From Streptomyces alanosinicus (GTDB lineage: Bacteria; Actinomycetota; Actinomycetes; Streptomycetales; Streptomycetaceae): a DNA stretch of 64,000 bases. A program made the translations under genes and the position numbers. Where the stretch lies: positions 124,001 through 188,000 of the forward strand of contig NZ_BMVG01000007.1 in NCBI RefSeq assembly GCF_014650595.1. The letters run 5' to 3'. Positions 50,290-59,772 of this stretch are shown here, piece after piece; the first letter of the stretch is position 1, and the number at the start of each line of letters is the position of its first letter. The notes under the pieces were generated by a model, which was given only the letters and a program-made list of their open reading frames with translations, searched no databases and was not told the origin of the DNA.

Positions 50290-51321
50290 TCAGCGCTTGG
50301 TCTTCGGGTCCAGGGCGTCGCGGACCGAGTCGCCGAGCAGGTTGAAGGCGACGACGAAGATCACCATGGCCAGGCCCGGGAAGAGCATGAAGGTGATGTC
50401 GTCCTGGTAGACCTTGGCGCCGTTCTGGATCATCACGCCCCAGTCGGGAGTGGGGTCCGAGAGGCCGACGCCGAGGAAGGCGAGAGCCGCTTCCGTGGTG
50501 ACGTAGGTGGGGAGGAGGAGCGTTGCCTGGATGAGGATCGGGGTCCACAGGTTGGGCAGCAGTTCCTTGAAGATGATCCGGGCCGGGGAGGCACCGGTGA
50601 CCTTGGCCGCCTCGACGAACTCGCGCTCGCGCAGGGCGAGTACCTCGCCGCGCAGCAGACGCGCGATGGAGGCCCAGCCGAAGGCCGTCATCACGAGGAT
50701 CAGGCTGGTGACGGTGAGCCACACGGGGGTGCTGTCCGTCGGCGCGACGAAGATCGCGATGACCACCGGCCAGAAGGCGATGAAGAACAGCGTCTGCGGG
50801 AACGCCAGCAGGATGTCGATCACGCGGCCGACGAAGTAGTCCGTCTTGCCGCCCAGGTAGCCGGCGGTGACGCCGAGGACGACACCGAGCAGGGTCGTCA
50901 GCAGGGCGGCGACGGTCGCGATCAGCAGCGAGTTACGGATGCCGTAGAGCAGGAAGGTGAAGACGTCCCGCCCGAGCTGCGGCTCGATGCCGAACCAGAA
51001 GTCGGAGCTGATGCCGCCGTTGGGCTTGATCGGGTAGTTGAACTGGTTGAACAGGCCGGGGGTGTTCATGCCGTACGTGGTGTACGGGTCCTTGCCGTAC
51101 ACCTTGGCGATCAGCGGCGCGCCGATGCCCACGACGAAGAAGAAGATCACCACGAAGGCGGATATGACGCCCGCCCGGTCCCGCTTGAAGCGGGTCCAGG
51201 CCAGCCGTCCCGGAGAGCGGCTCTCGGTGCCCTTGGGGGTGCCGGGCGTCGCCGAGGCGGCGCTGTCTTCGTCGGTCACCTCGAGTGCGGCGGCCGGGGA
51301 AGGGGATGCGGGGGTGGTCAT
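50290..51321 (-). CDS. Oligopeptide ABC permease (DppC/OppC type), operon 2 gene 1
   Basis: 343 residues. Hydrophilic N-terminus (MTTPASPSPAAALEVTDEDS...), then RLAWTRFKRDRAGVISAFVV and about six helices. EAA motif EAAKVTGASPARIIFKELLPN, ending FNLLGDSVRDALDPKTKR, which closely parallels the operon 1 gene 1 product. The ATG at 51321 follows the promoter region shared with operon 3. The spacer to the binding-protein gene is 76 bp and lacks the tandem repeats seen in operon 1. Confidence 0.9.
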   Translation of the reverse strand: MTTPASPSPAAALEVTDEDSAASATPGTPKGTESRSPGRLAWTRFKRDRAGVISAFVVIFFFVVGIGAPLIAKVYGKDPYTTYGMNTPGLFNQFNYPIKPNGGISSDFWFGIEPQLGRDVFTFLLYGIRNSLLIATVAALLTTLLGVVLGVTAGYLGGKTDYFVGRVIDILLAFPQTLFFIAFWPVVIAIFVAPTDSTPVWLTVTSLILVMTAFGWASIARLLRGEVLALREREFVEAAKVTGASPARIIFKELLPNLWTPILIQATLLLPTYVTTEAALAFLGVGLSDPTPDWGVMIQNGAKVYQDDITFMLFPGLAMVIFVVAFNLLGDSVRDALDPKTKR

Positions 51322-51787
51322 GATGCTCCGTGCCTTGTGGGTCAAGGCTCCGCAGGGCGTCCCCCTACGGGCTACGCCGGACTTTTTCAACGCAATTCAT
51401 TCAAGGTCAATAAATTCTCGGTCCCCTTGGTTGCCTCTTTACCTTCTTTACTCGTGCTTGAACATATCGTAGCTACGCGGGTAGCACGCTGTAATCAATC
51501 CGTGCTTCACATCGGGCCAATCGGGCTAATCGGTCAATGGGTTCGATATGCGGACGGTGGTGTGCCGAAATGCGTACATCGGCACGTCGCAATCCAACGT
51601 TTCAGCATCGTTGCGCGGAGATCTGTTGCGCGCCACGCCGAAGATCGTCCGAGTGGGCTCGGCGGGCTGACTGCATTCGGATGACGTGTCCCCCTAAAGG
51701 CCGTTCAATCCGGCGGCGGGCATGCGATATGCGATGCATGAGTCGATATTGGCCGGTATCGGCTCGGTGATCGCGGAGGAGGCAGAC
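51322..51787. promoter_or_regulatory. Divergent promoter region of operons 2 and 3 with 9-bp triple repeat
   Basis: About 466 bp, unusually AT-rich for this genome between 51370 and 51540. At 51511-51537 there are three 9-bp direct repeats, ATCGGGCCA, ATCGGGCTA and ATCGGTCAA. TTCAACGCAATTCATTCAAGG (51385 onward, in parts) and TCAATAAATTCTC nearby are candidate promoter elements for the leftward operon. No gene is evident. The operon 3 ribosome site GGAGGAGG is at its right end. Confidence 0.55.
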
Positions 51788-53407
51788 ATGCGGGGCATCA
51801 CGCACGTCCGATGGGCCGCCTGTGTGATCGCCACGGGGCTGCTCGCCACCGCCTGCGGGAGCGGCGCCGGCTTCGGCGGCGCCGGGGTGCTGACCTCCTC
51901 CTGGGGCGACCCGCAGAACCCGCTGGAGCCGGCCAACACCAACGACGTGCAGGGCGGCAAGGTCCTCGACATGATCTTCCGGGGCCTGAAGAAGTACGAC
52001 CCGAGGACGGGCAAGGCCCAGAACATGCTCGCCGAGCGCATCGACACCCCGGACTCGCGGAACTTCACCGTCACCGTCAAGGCCGGCTGGCGCTTCAGCG
52101 ACGGGGAGCCCGTCACCGCCAGATCCTTCGTGGACGCCTGGAACTACGGGGCCGGACTGCGCAACAACCAGAAGAACGCGTACTTCTTCGGCTACATCGA
52201 GGGCTACGACAAGGTCCACCCCGACAGCGGCCCGCAGAGCGCCGACACCCTGTCCGGACTCCGGGTCACGGGTCCGCGGACCTTCACCGTCCGGCTCAAC
52301 CAGAAGTTCTCCAGCTTCCCCGACACCCTCGGCTACGCGGCCTACGCACCCCTCCCGCGCGTCTTCTTCACCGACCACGCGGCCTGGCTGAGCAAGCCCG
52401 TCGGCAACGGGCCCTACCGGATCGAGTCGTACGCCAAGGGCTCCGCCATGTCCCTGAAGAAGTGGGACGGCTATCCCGGCCCCGACCCGGCGCGGAACGC
52501 CGGGGTGACCCTGCTGGTGTACACCGAGAGCAACACCGCCTACACCGATGTGCTGGCCGGCAACCTCGACCTGGTCGACGACGTGCCCGCCGCCCAGCTG
52601 AAGAACGTCGGCACCGACCTGGACGGCCGCTACATCAACACCCCGGCCGGCATCCTGCAGACCCTGGCCTTCCCGTACTACGACCCGAAGTGGAACACCG
52701 CCGGGGCGCGGAAGGTCCGCACCGGCCTGTCCATGGCGATCGACCGCAAGCAGATCACCGAGACCATCTTCCGGCGCACCCGCACCCCGGCCAGCGACTG
52801 GACCTCCCCGGTCCTCGGCACGGCCGGCGGCTTCCAGGACGGGCTGTGCGGCCATGCCTGCGACTACGACCCCGCACAGGCCAGGAAGCTGATCCAGGAG
52901 GGCGGCGGGCTCCCCGGCGGCCGGCTGAAGATCACCTACAACGCGGACACGGGCTCCCACAAGCAGTGGGTGGACGCCGTGTGCAACTCCATCAACAACG
53001 CCCTCGGCAAGGACACGGCCTGCGTCGGCAACCCGATCGGCACCTTCGCCGACTTCCGCAACCAGACCACGGGGCACAAGATGACCGGCCCCTACCGGGC
53101 CGGCTGGCAGATGGACTACCCGTTGATCCAGAACTTCCTGCAGCCGCTGTACTACACGGGCGCCTCCTCCAACGACGGCCTGTGGTCCGACAAGCGGTTC
53201 GACCGGCTCGTGGACCGGGCCAACGCCGAGACCGACCGGGCCGCGGCCGTCCGGCTCTTCCAGCAGGCCGAGGGGGTCGTCCGCGACAACATGGCCGCCA
53301 TCCCGCTCTGGTACCAGAACGGCAGCGCCGGCTACGCCCCGCGGCTGTCCCATGTGGCGCTCAACCCGTTCAGCGTGCCCGTCTACAACGAGATCAAGGT
53401 CGGCTGA
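51788..53407 (+). CDS. Oligopeptide-binding lipoprotein, operon 3 gene 1
   Basis: 539 residues. Signal WAACVIATGLLATACGSG with lipobox ATAC. SBP_bac_5 features are DPQNPLEPANTNDVQGGKVL, VKAGWRFSDGEPVTARSFVD, NGPYRIESYAKGSAM and MAAIPLWYQNGSAGYAPRL. Four Cys in the second lobe (LCGHACDYDPA, AVCNSI, TACVGN) may form disulfides. It captures peptides for the permeases downstream. The ATG at 51788 has an ideal GGAGGAGG; the earlier ATG at 51722 is less likely. The order SBP, permease, permease, ATPase, ATPase matches the gene set next to bldK in S. coelicolor as I recall it. Confidence 0.9.
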   Translation: MRGITHVRWAACVIATGLLATACGSGAGFGGAGVLTSSWGDPQNPLEPANTNDVQGGKVLDMIFRGLKKYDPRTGKAQNMLAERIDTPDSRNFTVTVKAGWRFSDGEPVTARSFVDAWNYGAGLRNNQKNAYFFGYIEGYDKVHPDSGPQSADTLSGLRVTGPRTFTVRLNQKFSSFPDTLGYAAYAPLPRVFFTDHAAWLSKPVGNGPYRIESYAKGSAMSLKKWDGYPGPDPARNAGVTLLVYTESNTAYTDVLAGNLDLVDDVPAAQLKNVGTDLDGRYINTPAGILQTLAFPYYDPKWNTAGARKVRTGLSMAIDRKQITETIFRRTRTPASDWTSPVLGTAGGFQDGLCGHACDYDPAQARKLIQEGGGLPGGRLKITYNADTGSHKQWVDAVCNSINNALGKDTACVGNPIGTFADFRNQTTGHKMTGPYRAGWQMDYPLIQNFLQPLYYTGASSNDGLWSDKRFDRLVDRANAETDRAAAVRLFQQAEGVVRDNMAAIPLWYQNGSAGYAPRLSHVALNPFSVPVYNEIKVG

Positions 53408-53412
53408 GCGGC

Positions 53413-54333
53413 ATGGCGCGCTATGTCGCACGGCGGCTGCTGCAGATGATCCCGGTGTTCATCGGGTCGACGCTGCTGATCTTCCTGATGGTGAACGTGA
53501 TGGGCGACCCCATCGCGGGCCTGTGCGGCGAGCGGGCCTGCGACCTGGCGACGGCCGCCCAGCTGAAGCGGGAGTTCGGCTTGGACAAGCCGCTCTGGCA
53601 GCAGTACGCGACCTACATGGGCAACGTCTTCACCGGCGACTTCGGCACCGCCTTCAACGGGCAGAAGGTCACCGAGCTGATGGGATCGGCGTTCCCCGTC
53701 ACGATCCGGCTCACGATCGTCGCCATCCTCTTCGAGATCGTCATCGGTGTGACGCTGGGCGTGGTGACGGGCCTCAGGCGTGGCCGGCCCGTCGACACCG
53801 GGGTGCTGCTGGGCACCCTGGTGGTGATCTCGGTGCCCACCTTCGTCACGGGTCTGCTGCTCCAGCTGCTGCTCGGCATCAAATGGCAGTGGATCAGCCC
53901 GTCGGTCCGCTACGGAGGTTTTGACGAGCTGATCGTGCCGGGCCTGGTCCTCGCCTCCGTCTCCCTCGCCTATGTCACCCGGCTGACCCGCACCTCCATC
54001 GCGGAGAACAAGCGGTCCGACTACGTCCGTACGGCCGTCGCCAAGGGCCTGCCCCGGCACCGGGTCGTCGTCCGTCATCTGCTGCGCAACTCGCTGATCC
54101 CGGTGGTCACGTTCATCGGCGCCGACATCGGCGCGCTGATGGGCGGCGCGATCGTCACCGAGCGGATCTTCAACATCCGGGGCGTCGGCTTCCAGCTCTA
54201 CCAGGGCATCCTGCGCCAGAACACCCAGACGGTCGTGGGCTTCGTGACCGTCCTCGTCCTTGTCTTCCTCGTGGCCAACCTCCTCGTCGACCTCCTGTAC
54301 GCCGTACTCGACCCGAGGATCCGCTATGCCTGA
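53413..54333 (+). CDS. Oligopeptide ABC permease (DppB/OppB type), operon 3 gene 2
   Basis: 306 residues. First helix ARRLLQMIPVFIGSTLLIFL, coupling motif RTAVAKGLPRHRVVVRHLLR, ending LLVDLLYAVLDPRIRYA, about six helices. The loop after helix 1 has one Cys pair (LCGERACDL), against two pairs in the operon 1 and 2 permeases. ATG 5 bp after the binding-protein stop; the stop overlaps the next start by 8 bp. Confidence 0.9.
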   Translation: MARYVARRLLQMIPVFIGSTLLIFLMVNVMGDPIAGLCGERACDLATAAQLKREFGLDKPLWQQYATYMGNVFTGDFGTAFNGQKVTELMGSAFPVTIRLTIVAILFEIVIGVTLGVVTGLRRGRPVDTGVLLGTLVVISVPTFVTGLLLQLLLGIKWQWISPSVRYGGFDELIVPGLVLASVSLAYVTRLTRTSIAENKRSDYVRTAVAKGLPRHRVVVRHLLRNSLIPVVTFIGADIGALMGGAIVTERIFNIRGVGFQLYQGILRQNTQTVVGFVTVLVLVFLVANLLVDLLYAVLDPRIRYA

Positions 54334-55306
54334 ACAGCCGCACGAACCCGAGGGGGCGATCGCCGGGACCGGCATGGGCGCGACGATGGACCTGGGCGCG
54401 AGCGAGGCGGCGACGCTGGAGCGCACGCCCGCAGGGCCGCGGGGCACGGGCCCCGCCGGCAAGCCCCGCTCCCTCTGGTCGGACGCCTGGCGGGACCTGC
54501 GCCGCAACCCGGTCTTCCTGCTCTCCGCGCTGGTCATCGTCTTCCTGGTCCTCATCTCCCTGTGGCCCTCGGCGATCGCCTCCGGCAGCCCCCTGCAGTG
54601 CGACCTCGCCAGGGCCCAGGACGGCGCGGGCCCCGGGGCGCCCTTCGGCTACGACGGCCAGGGCTGCAACGTCTACACGCGCACGGTGTACGGCGCCCGT
54701 GCGTCGGTCACGGTCGGTGTGCTGGCGACGCTCGGGGTGGCCGTCACCGGGTCGGTGCTCGGGGCCCTGGCGGGCTATTTCGGCGGGGTCTGGGACTCGG
54801 TCCTGTCCCGGATCACCGACATCTTCTTCGCCATCCCGGTCCTGCTCGGCGGTCTGGTCCTGCTGTCCGTGGTCACCAGCAACACGGTCTGGCCGGTCAT
54901 CGGGTTCATGGTGCTGCTGGGCTGGCCGCAGGTCTCCCGGATCGCGCGCGGCTCCGTCATCACCGTCAAGCAGAACGACTACGTCCAGGCCGCCCGCGCT
55001 CTCGGCGCCTCCGACTCCCGCATCCTGCTGCGCCATATCGCCCCGAACGCCGTGGCGCCGGTGATCGTCGTCTCGACCATCGCGCTGGGCACGTACATCG
55101 CCCTGGAGGCGACCCTGTCGTACCTCGGTGTGGGCCTGAAACCGCCCAGCGTCTCCTGGGGCATCGACATCTCCGCCGCCTCCCCCTACGTCCGCAACGC
55201 CCCGCACGCCCTCCTGTGGCCCTCGGGCGCCCTGGCCGTCACGGTCCTGGCCTTCATCATGCTCGGCGACGCGGTCCGCGACGCCCTGGACCCGAAGTTG
55301 AGGTGA
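54326..55306 (+). CDS. Oligopeptide ABC permease (DppC/OppC type), operon 3 gene 3
   Basis: 326 residues. The ATG at 54326 lies inside the preceding gene (8-bp overlap, ATGCCTGA). A long hydrophilic N-terminus (about 1-55) is followed by about six helices; EAA motif QAARALGASDSRILLRHIAP and LSYLGVGLKPPSVSWGIDIS follow, ending LGDAVRDALDPKLR. It pairs with the DppB-type permease to form the pore. Confidence 0.92.
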   Translation: MPEQPHEPEGAIAGTGMGATMDLGASEAATLERTPAGPRGTGPAGKPRSLWSDAWRDLRRNPVFLLSALVIVFLVLISLWPSAIASGSPLQCDLARAQDGAGPGAPFGYDGQGCNVYTRTVYGARASVTVGVLATLGVAVTGSVLGALAGYFGGVWDSVLSRITDIFFAIPVLLGGLVLLSVVTSNTVWPVIGFMVLLGWPQVSRIARGSVITVKQNDYVQAARALGASDSRILLRHIAPNAVAPVIVVSTIALGTYIALEATLSYLGVGLKPPSVSWGIDISAASPYVRNAPHALLWPSGALAVTVLAFIMLGDAVRDALDPKLR

Positions 55307-55313
55307 GGGCGGC

Positions 55314-56297
55314 GTGCTGCTCGAAGTGCGGGAGCTGCAGGTGGAGTTCCGGACCCGGGACGGGGTCGCGCATGCTGTCAACGGGGTGTCGTACGCCGTG
55401 GACGCGGGGGAGACGCTCGCCGTGCTCGGGGAGTCGGGGTCGGGCAAGTCGGTGACCGCGCAGGCCGTGATGGGGATCTTCGACATGCCGCCGGGGCGGA
55501 TCACCGGTGGACAGATCTTCTTCCAGGGGCGGGATCTGCTGAAGTTGAGGGAAGAGGAGCGGCGGAGGATCCGCGGCGCCGGGATGGCGATGATCTTCCA
55601 GGACGCCCTGTCGGCGCTCAACCCGGTCCTCTCCGTGGGGGACCAGCTGGGCGAGATGTTCGTCGTGCACCGCGGGATGTCGAAGAAGGACGCGCGGGCC
55701 AGGGCCGTCGAGCTGATGGAGCGGGTGCGTATCCCGGCCGCCGCCCAGCGGGTGCGGGACTATCCCCACCAGTTCTCCGGCGGAATGCGCCAGCGCATCA
55801 TGATCGCCATGGCGCTGGCCCTGGAGCCGGCGCTCGTCATCGCCGACGAGCCCACCACCGCCCTCGACGTCACCGTGCAGGCCCAGGTCATGGATCTGCT
55901 CGCGGAGTTGCAGCGCGAGTACCGGATGGGGCTGATCCTGATCACCCACGACCTCGGCGTCGTGGCGGACGTGGCCGACCGGATCGCGGTGATGTACGCG
56001 GGGAAGATCGTCGAGTCGGCGCCCGTGCGCGACATCTACAAGGCGCCCGCCCACCCCTACACCCGCGGCCTGCTGGACTCCATCCCGCGGCTGGACCAGA
56101 AGGGCCAGGAGCTGTACGCCATCAAGGGTCTGCCGCCGAATCTGCTGGACATCCCGCCGGGCTGCTCCTTCCACCCGCGCTGCCCGATGGCCCAGGACGT
56201 CTGCCGCACCGACGAACCCGCGCTCCAGGAGGTCTCCGATGTGCGCGGCAGCGCCTGCCACTTCTGGAGGGAGTGCCTGCATGACCGCGACCACTGA
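55314..56297 (+). CDS. Oligopeptide ABC ATPase (DppD/OppD type), operon 3 gene 4
   Basis: 327 residues. Walker A GESGSGKS, Q-loop FQDALSALNP, signature FSGGMRQRIMIA, Walker B LVIADEPTTALD, H-loop ITHDLGV and a C-terminal Cys cluster (PGCSFHPRCPM ... DVCRTDE ... SACHFW). GTG start with GAGGGCGG, 7 bp after the permease stop. It ends overlapping the last ATPase gene by 17 bp. Confidence 0.93.
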   Translation: MLLEVRELQVEFRTRDGVAHAVNGVSYAVDAGETLAVLGESGSGKSVTAQAVMGIFDMPPGRITGGQIFFQGRDLLKLREEERRRIRGAGMAMIFQDALSALNPVLSVGDQLGEMFVVHRGMSKKDARARAVELMERVRIPAAAQRVRDYPHQFSGGMRQRIMIAMALALEPALVIADEPTTALDVTVQAQVMDLLAELQREYRMGLILITHDLGVVADVADRIAVMYAGKIVESAPVRDIYKAPAHPYTRGLLDSIPRLDQKGQELYAIKGLPPNLLDIPPGCSFHPRCPMAQDVCRTDEPALQEVSDVRGSACHFWRECLHDRDH

Positions 56298-57342
56298 GCC
56301 GATCCTGGAGGTCGACGGGCTCGTCAAGCACTACCCGCTGACCCAGGGCATCCTGTTCAAGAAACAGATCGGCGCGGTGAAGGCCGTCGACGGCGTGGAC
56401 TTCACCCTGTACAAGGGCGAGACCCTCGGCATCGTCGGCGAGTCCGGCTGCGGCAAGTCGACGGTCGCCAAGATGCTCTGCCATCTGGAGCGCCCGACGG
56501 CCGGCGTCATCCGGTTCAAGGGCGAGGACATCACCCGGCTGTCCGGCCGCGCCCTCAAGGCCGTACGCCGCAACATCCAGATGGTCTTCCAGGACCCGTA
56601 CACCTCCCTCAACCCCCGGATGACGGTCGGTGACATCGTCGGGGAGCCGTACGAGATCCACCCCGAGGTCGCGCCCAAGGGCGACCGGCGTCGCCGGGTC
56701 CAGGAGCTGCTGGACGTGGTCGGCCTCAACCCGGAGTACATCAGCCGCTATCCCCACCAGTTCTCCGGCGGCCAGCGCCAGCGCATCGGCATCGCCCGCG
56801 GGCTGGCCCTGCGCCCCGAGGTGATCGTCGCCGACGAGCCGGTGTCCGCGCTGGACGTCTCCGTCCAGGCCCAGGTGATCAACCTGCTGGACCGGCTGCA
56901 GTCGGAGTTCGACCTGAGCTACGTCTTCATCGCGCACGACCTGTCCATCGTCCGGCACATCTCCGACCGGGTCGGCGTCATGTACCTCGGGCGGATCGTG
57001 GAGACCGGCCGGGACGCCGAGATCTACGACCATCCCACGCACCCCTATACCCAGGCGCTGCTGTCCGCGGTCCCGGTGCCGGACCCCGAGGCCCGCGACC
57101 ACCGCGAGCGGATCATCCTCACCGGCGATGTGCCGTCCCCGACGGACATCCCCTCCGGCTGCCGCTTCCGCACCCGTTGCTGGAAGGCGCAGGAGCGCTG
57201 CGTCCGGGAGGTGCCGGCCCTCGCGGTGCCGGATGTCTTCCGTGCCGTGTCCGGGCCGGCGGCCCATGACTCGGCCTGCCACTTCGCCGAGGAGCGGCAG
57301 GTGGTCCCGGCGGAGGGCGAGCACGGCAACGGGCCGGGATGA
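56281..57342 (+). CDS. Oligopeptide ABC ATPase (DppF/OppF type), operon 3 gene 5
   Basis: 353 residues. Walker A GESGCGKST, Q-loop FQDPYTSLNP, signature FSGGQRQRIGIA, Walker B VIVADEPVSALD, H-loop IAHDLSI, Cys extension (SGCRFRTRCWK ... ERCVRE ... SACHFAE). ATG with GGAGGGAG inside the end of the preceding gene, so translation is coupled. It does not share the near-identical tract of operons 1 and 2. Convergent with the S9 peptidase gene. Confidence 0.93.
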   Translation: MTATTEPILEVDGLVKHYPLTQGILFKKQIGAVKAVDGVDFTLYKGETLGIVGESGCGKSTVAKMLCHLERPTAGVIRFKGEDITRLSGRALKAVRRNIQMVFQDPYTSLNPRMTVGDIVGEPYEIHPEVAPKGDRRRRVQELLDVVGLNPEYISRYPHQFSGGQRQRIGIARGLALRPEVIVADEPVSALDVSVQAQVINLLDRLQSEFDLSYVFIAHDLSIVRHISDRVGVMYLGRIVETGRDAEIYDHPTHPYTQALLSAVPVPDPEARDHRERIILTGDVPSPTDIPSGCRFRTRCWKAQERCVREVPALAVPDVFRAVSGPAAHDSACHFAEERQVVPAEGEHGNGPG

Positions 57343-57468
57343 CATGACGCACCCCGGCCCGTTCACGGCACCCGCACGGCCGTACGCCGATCAGCCTCCC
57401 GTGTCCGTATATCGGTACCGCGTCCGTGAAGTTGCCTGTGTGTTAACGCAATTGACGGCCGTCTGACG

Positions 57469-59607
57469 TCATGTGGCCTGCTGGGGCAGGGCGCGCCGCA
57501 GGAAGTCCAGCTGCAGCCGCAGCAGGTTCTCGGCGACGGTCTCCTGCGGCGTCATGTGCGTCACCCCGGACAGCGGCAGCACCTCGTGCGGGCGGCCCGC
57601 GGCGAGCAGGGCGGAGGACAGCCGCAGGGAGTGGGCGACGACCACATTGTCGTCCGCCAGCCCATGGATGATCATCATCGGGCGGTGCGGCTCGGCCGGG
57701 TCGACCAGACCGGCGTCGTCGATCACCGAGTTACGGCGGTAGACCTCCGGCTGCTCGTCCGGCAGACCGAGATAGCGCTCCTGGTAGTGGGTGTCGTACA
57801 GCCGCAGATCGGTGACGGGTGCGCCGACGACCGCCGCGTGGAAGACGTCCGGGCGGCGGAGCACCGCCAGCGCCGCCAGATAGCCGCCGAAGGACCAGCC
57901 GCGCACGGCCACCCGGTCCAGATCCAGCGGGAACTCCCCGGCGAGCGCGTGCAGCGCGTCCACCTGGTCCTGGAGCACGGTGGCGGCCACCTCGTCCCGG
58001 ATCGACTTCTCCCAGGCCGGCGAGCGCCCCGGGGTGCCCCGCCCGTCGGCCACGATCACCGCGAACCCCCGGTCGGCGAACCACTGTGAGGTGAGATGGG
58101 CGTTGTGCGCGGCGAGCACCCGCTGGCCGTGCGGGCCGCCGTAGGGATCCATGAGGACGGGCAGGGGCGTGTCGCCGGGGTAGTCCCGTGGCATAAGCAC
58201 AGCGCACGGAATTCGGCGTGCGCCCCCCTCGATGAACGTCACCCGCGGGGACAAACCGGGATCTTCGGCGTACGACCGGACAGTCACCGCCTGTTTTACG
58301 TCATGCAGCACCTGGACCCGGGTGGCCGGCCGGTCCGGTGCCGCGGAGGCGAGCACGGTCACTCCGCCGGCCCGTACGGCCGAGTGCACGCCCGGCTCCT
58401 GCGACACGCGCTCCACGCCCAGTTCGTTCACCCGGTACACATGGACTTCGCCGATCTCCGGCGCCGGGGCATCCTCCCCCGCGGAGGCGGAAACCAGCAC
58501 GTCCTCCGCGCCCACGTCCAGCACCGCGCGGATATGCAACTGGCTGCTGGTCAACGGCCGTTCACCGACCGCCAGCACCCGGGCACCGCCCTCGTCCACG
58601 ATGCGGACAAGCTGCCCCGAGGGGCTCCAGCAGGGCACTCCAGGGAAGAGTTCCAGCCAACTTGGATCTTCGTCGGCGTGCACCATCCGGGTGGCCCCCG
58701 TGTCCGGGTCCACCGCCAGGAACAGCTGGCTGCGCTGGTCCCGCGACTGCACCAGAAGCAGCGGCGCACCCGCCGCTGACCAGTGCACATGGGCCAGATA
58801 CGGATAGCGGGACCGGTCCCACGCCACCTCCGTGCGCTCCCCGTCGAGGCCGATCACGAACAGCCGTACGTCCGCGTTCGGAGTGCCCGCCGCCGGGTAG
58901 GCGACGTTAACTGGATCACGCTCCGGGTGCGCAGGATCCGCGATCCACCAGCGCCGTACCGGCGTGTCGTCCACGCGTGCGACGAGCAGCCGGCGGCCGT
59001 CGGGCCCCCACCAGAAGCCCCGCGTCCGCTTCATCTCCTCGGCCGCGATGAACTCCGCGAGGCCGTAGGTGATCTGCCCCGGCCCGTCGGCGGGCTCCGG
59101 CTCGGCGAGCGCCCGGTCGTCCCCGCCCTCGGCGCCCACCACCCGCAGCGCGCCCCGCGCGACATATGCGACATGCCGGCCGTCGGGGGAGGGGCGGGGG
59201 TCGATCACCGGTCCCGGGACCCGCAGTTCACGTGTCGTACCGGCGCGCAGCTCGGCCGTGAAAAGCCGCCCTGACAAGGCGAAAGACGCCAACTCCAGGG
59301 CTGTGTCGGTGGCATAGCCGACGATGCCGGCGCCGCCCTCTCGGCTGCGCTCCCGGCGCGCTCGCTCCTCGGCCGAGAGCCGTTCGAAGGCGCCGCCGAG
59401 CAGGGTGTCCGGGTCGGCCGCCACGCGCTCCTCGCCCCCTGGAAGGTCCATGACCCACAGGGAGTTGGTGCGGTCGCTGCCGGAGGCGGAGCGCAGGAAC
59501 GCGACACGCGAACCGTCCGGCGCCACGGTGAACGCACGCGGCGTGCCGAGCGTGAATCGCTGGGTCCTGGCGTGCCGACGGGGGAAGGAGTCAGACTCGG
59601 TCGTCAT
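57469..59607 (-). CDS. S9 family (prolyl oligopeptidase / DPP IV-like) peptidase
   Basis: 712 residues. N-terminal seven-blade propeller-like region (about 1-450; TVAPDGSRVAFLRS, SPDGRHVAYVARG) and a C-terminal alpha/beta hydrolase with nucleophile motif GWSFGGY, Asp in HGLADDNVV and His in SGVTHMT. There is no signal peptide, so it is cytosolic and would cut short peptides, which fits with the three peptide importers upstream (inference). The ATG at 59607 starts the family-like sequence (MTTESDSFPRRHARTQRFTL); ATG codons a few residues upstream are alternatives. Confidence 0.92.
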   Translation of the reverse strand: MTTESDSFPRRHARTQRFTLGTPRAFTVAPDGSRVAFLRSASGSDRTNSLWVMDLPGGEERVAADPDTLLGGAFERLSAEERARRERSREGGAGIVGYATDTALELASFALSGRLFTAELRAGTTRELRVPGPVIDPRPSPDGRHVAYVARGALRVVGAEGGDDRALAEPEPADGPGQITYGLAEFIAAEEMKRTRGFWWGPDGRRLLVARVDDTPVRRWWIADPAHPERDPVNVAYPAAGTPNADVRLFVIGLDGERTEVAWDRSRYPYLAHVHWSAAGAPLLLVQSRDQRSQLFLAVDPDTGATRMVHADEDPSWLELFPGVPCWSPSGQLVRIVDEGGARVLAVGERPLTSSQLHIRAVLDVGAEDVLVSASAGEDAPAPEIGEVHVYRVNELGVERVSQEPGVHSAVRAGGVTVLASAAPDRPATRVQVLHDVKQAVTVRSYAEDPGLSPRVTFIEGGARRIPCAVLMPRDYPGDTPLPVLMDPYGGPHGQRVLAAHNAHLTSQWFADRGFAVIVADGRGTPGRSPAWEKSIRDEVAATVLQDQVDALHALAGEFPLDLDRVAVRGWSFGGYLAALAVLRRPDVFHAAVVGAPVTDLRLYDTHYQERYLGLPDEQPEVYRRNSVIDDAGLVDPAEPHRPMMIIHGLADDNVVVAHSLRLSSALLAAGRPHEVLPLSGVTHMTPQETVAENLLRLQLDFLRRALPQQAT

Positions 59608-59772
59608 ACCCCCGACCATATTGGCCATGCGCCCCCTTGTGCGGCCGTGCGCCGAGCGATGCGCGAGCACGGATAGTTATGATCACTACCGCTGTGTGGG
59701 TATGAACCTGCTGGCGTCTGCATGGATTTGCCCAACTGATCTGGATCTGGCGATCTTTGGAGGTGAGCCGCC

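Noticed and set aside
50092..51684. 530-residue plus-strand ORF antisense to the operon 2 permease gene
   Set aside because: Composition is typical of antisense frames in high-GC DNA (Arg/Gly/Asp/Val rich), with no recognisable domain; the opposite strand has a clear permease.
51811..54333. 840-residue plus-strand frame ending in a permease
   Set aside because: Its first two thirds are an out-of-frame shadow of the binding-protein gene; the true permease starts at 53413.
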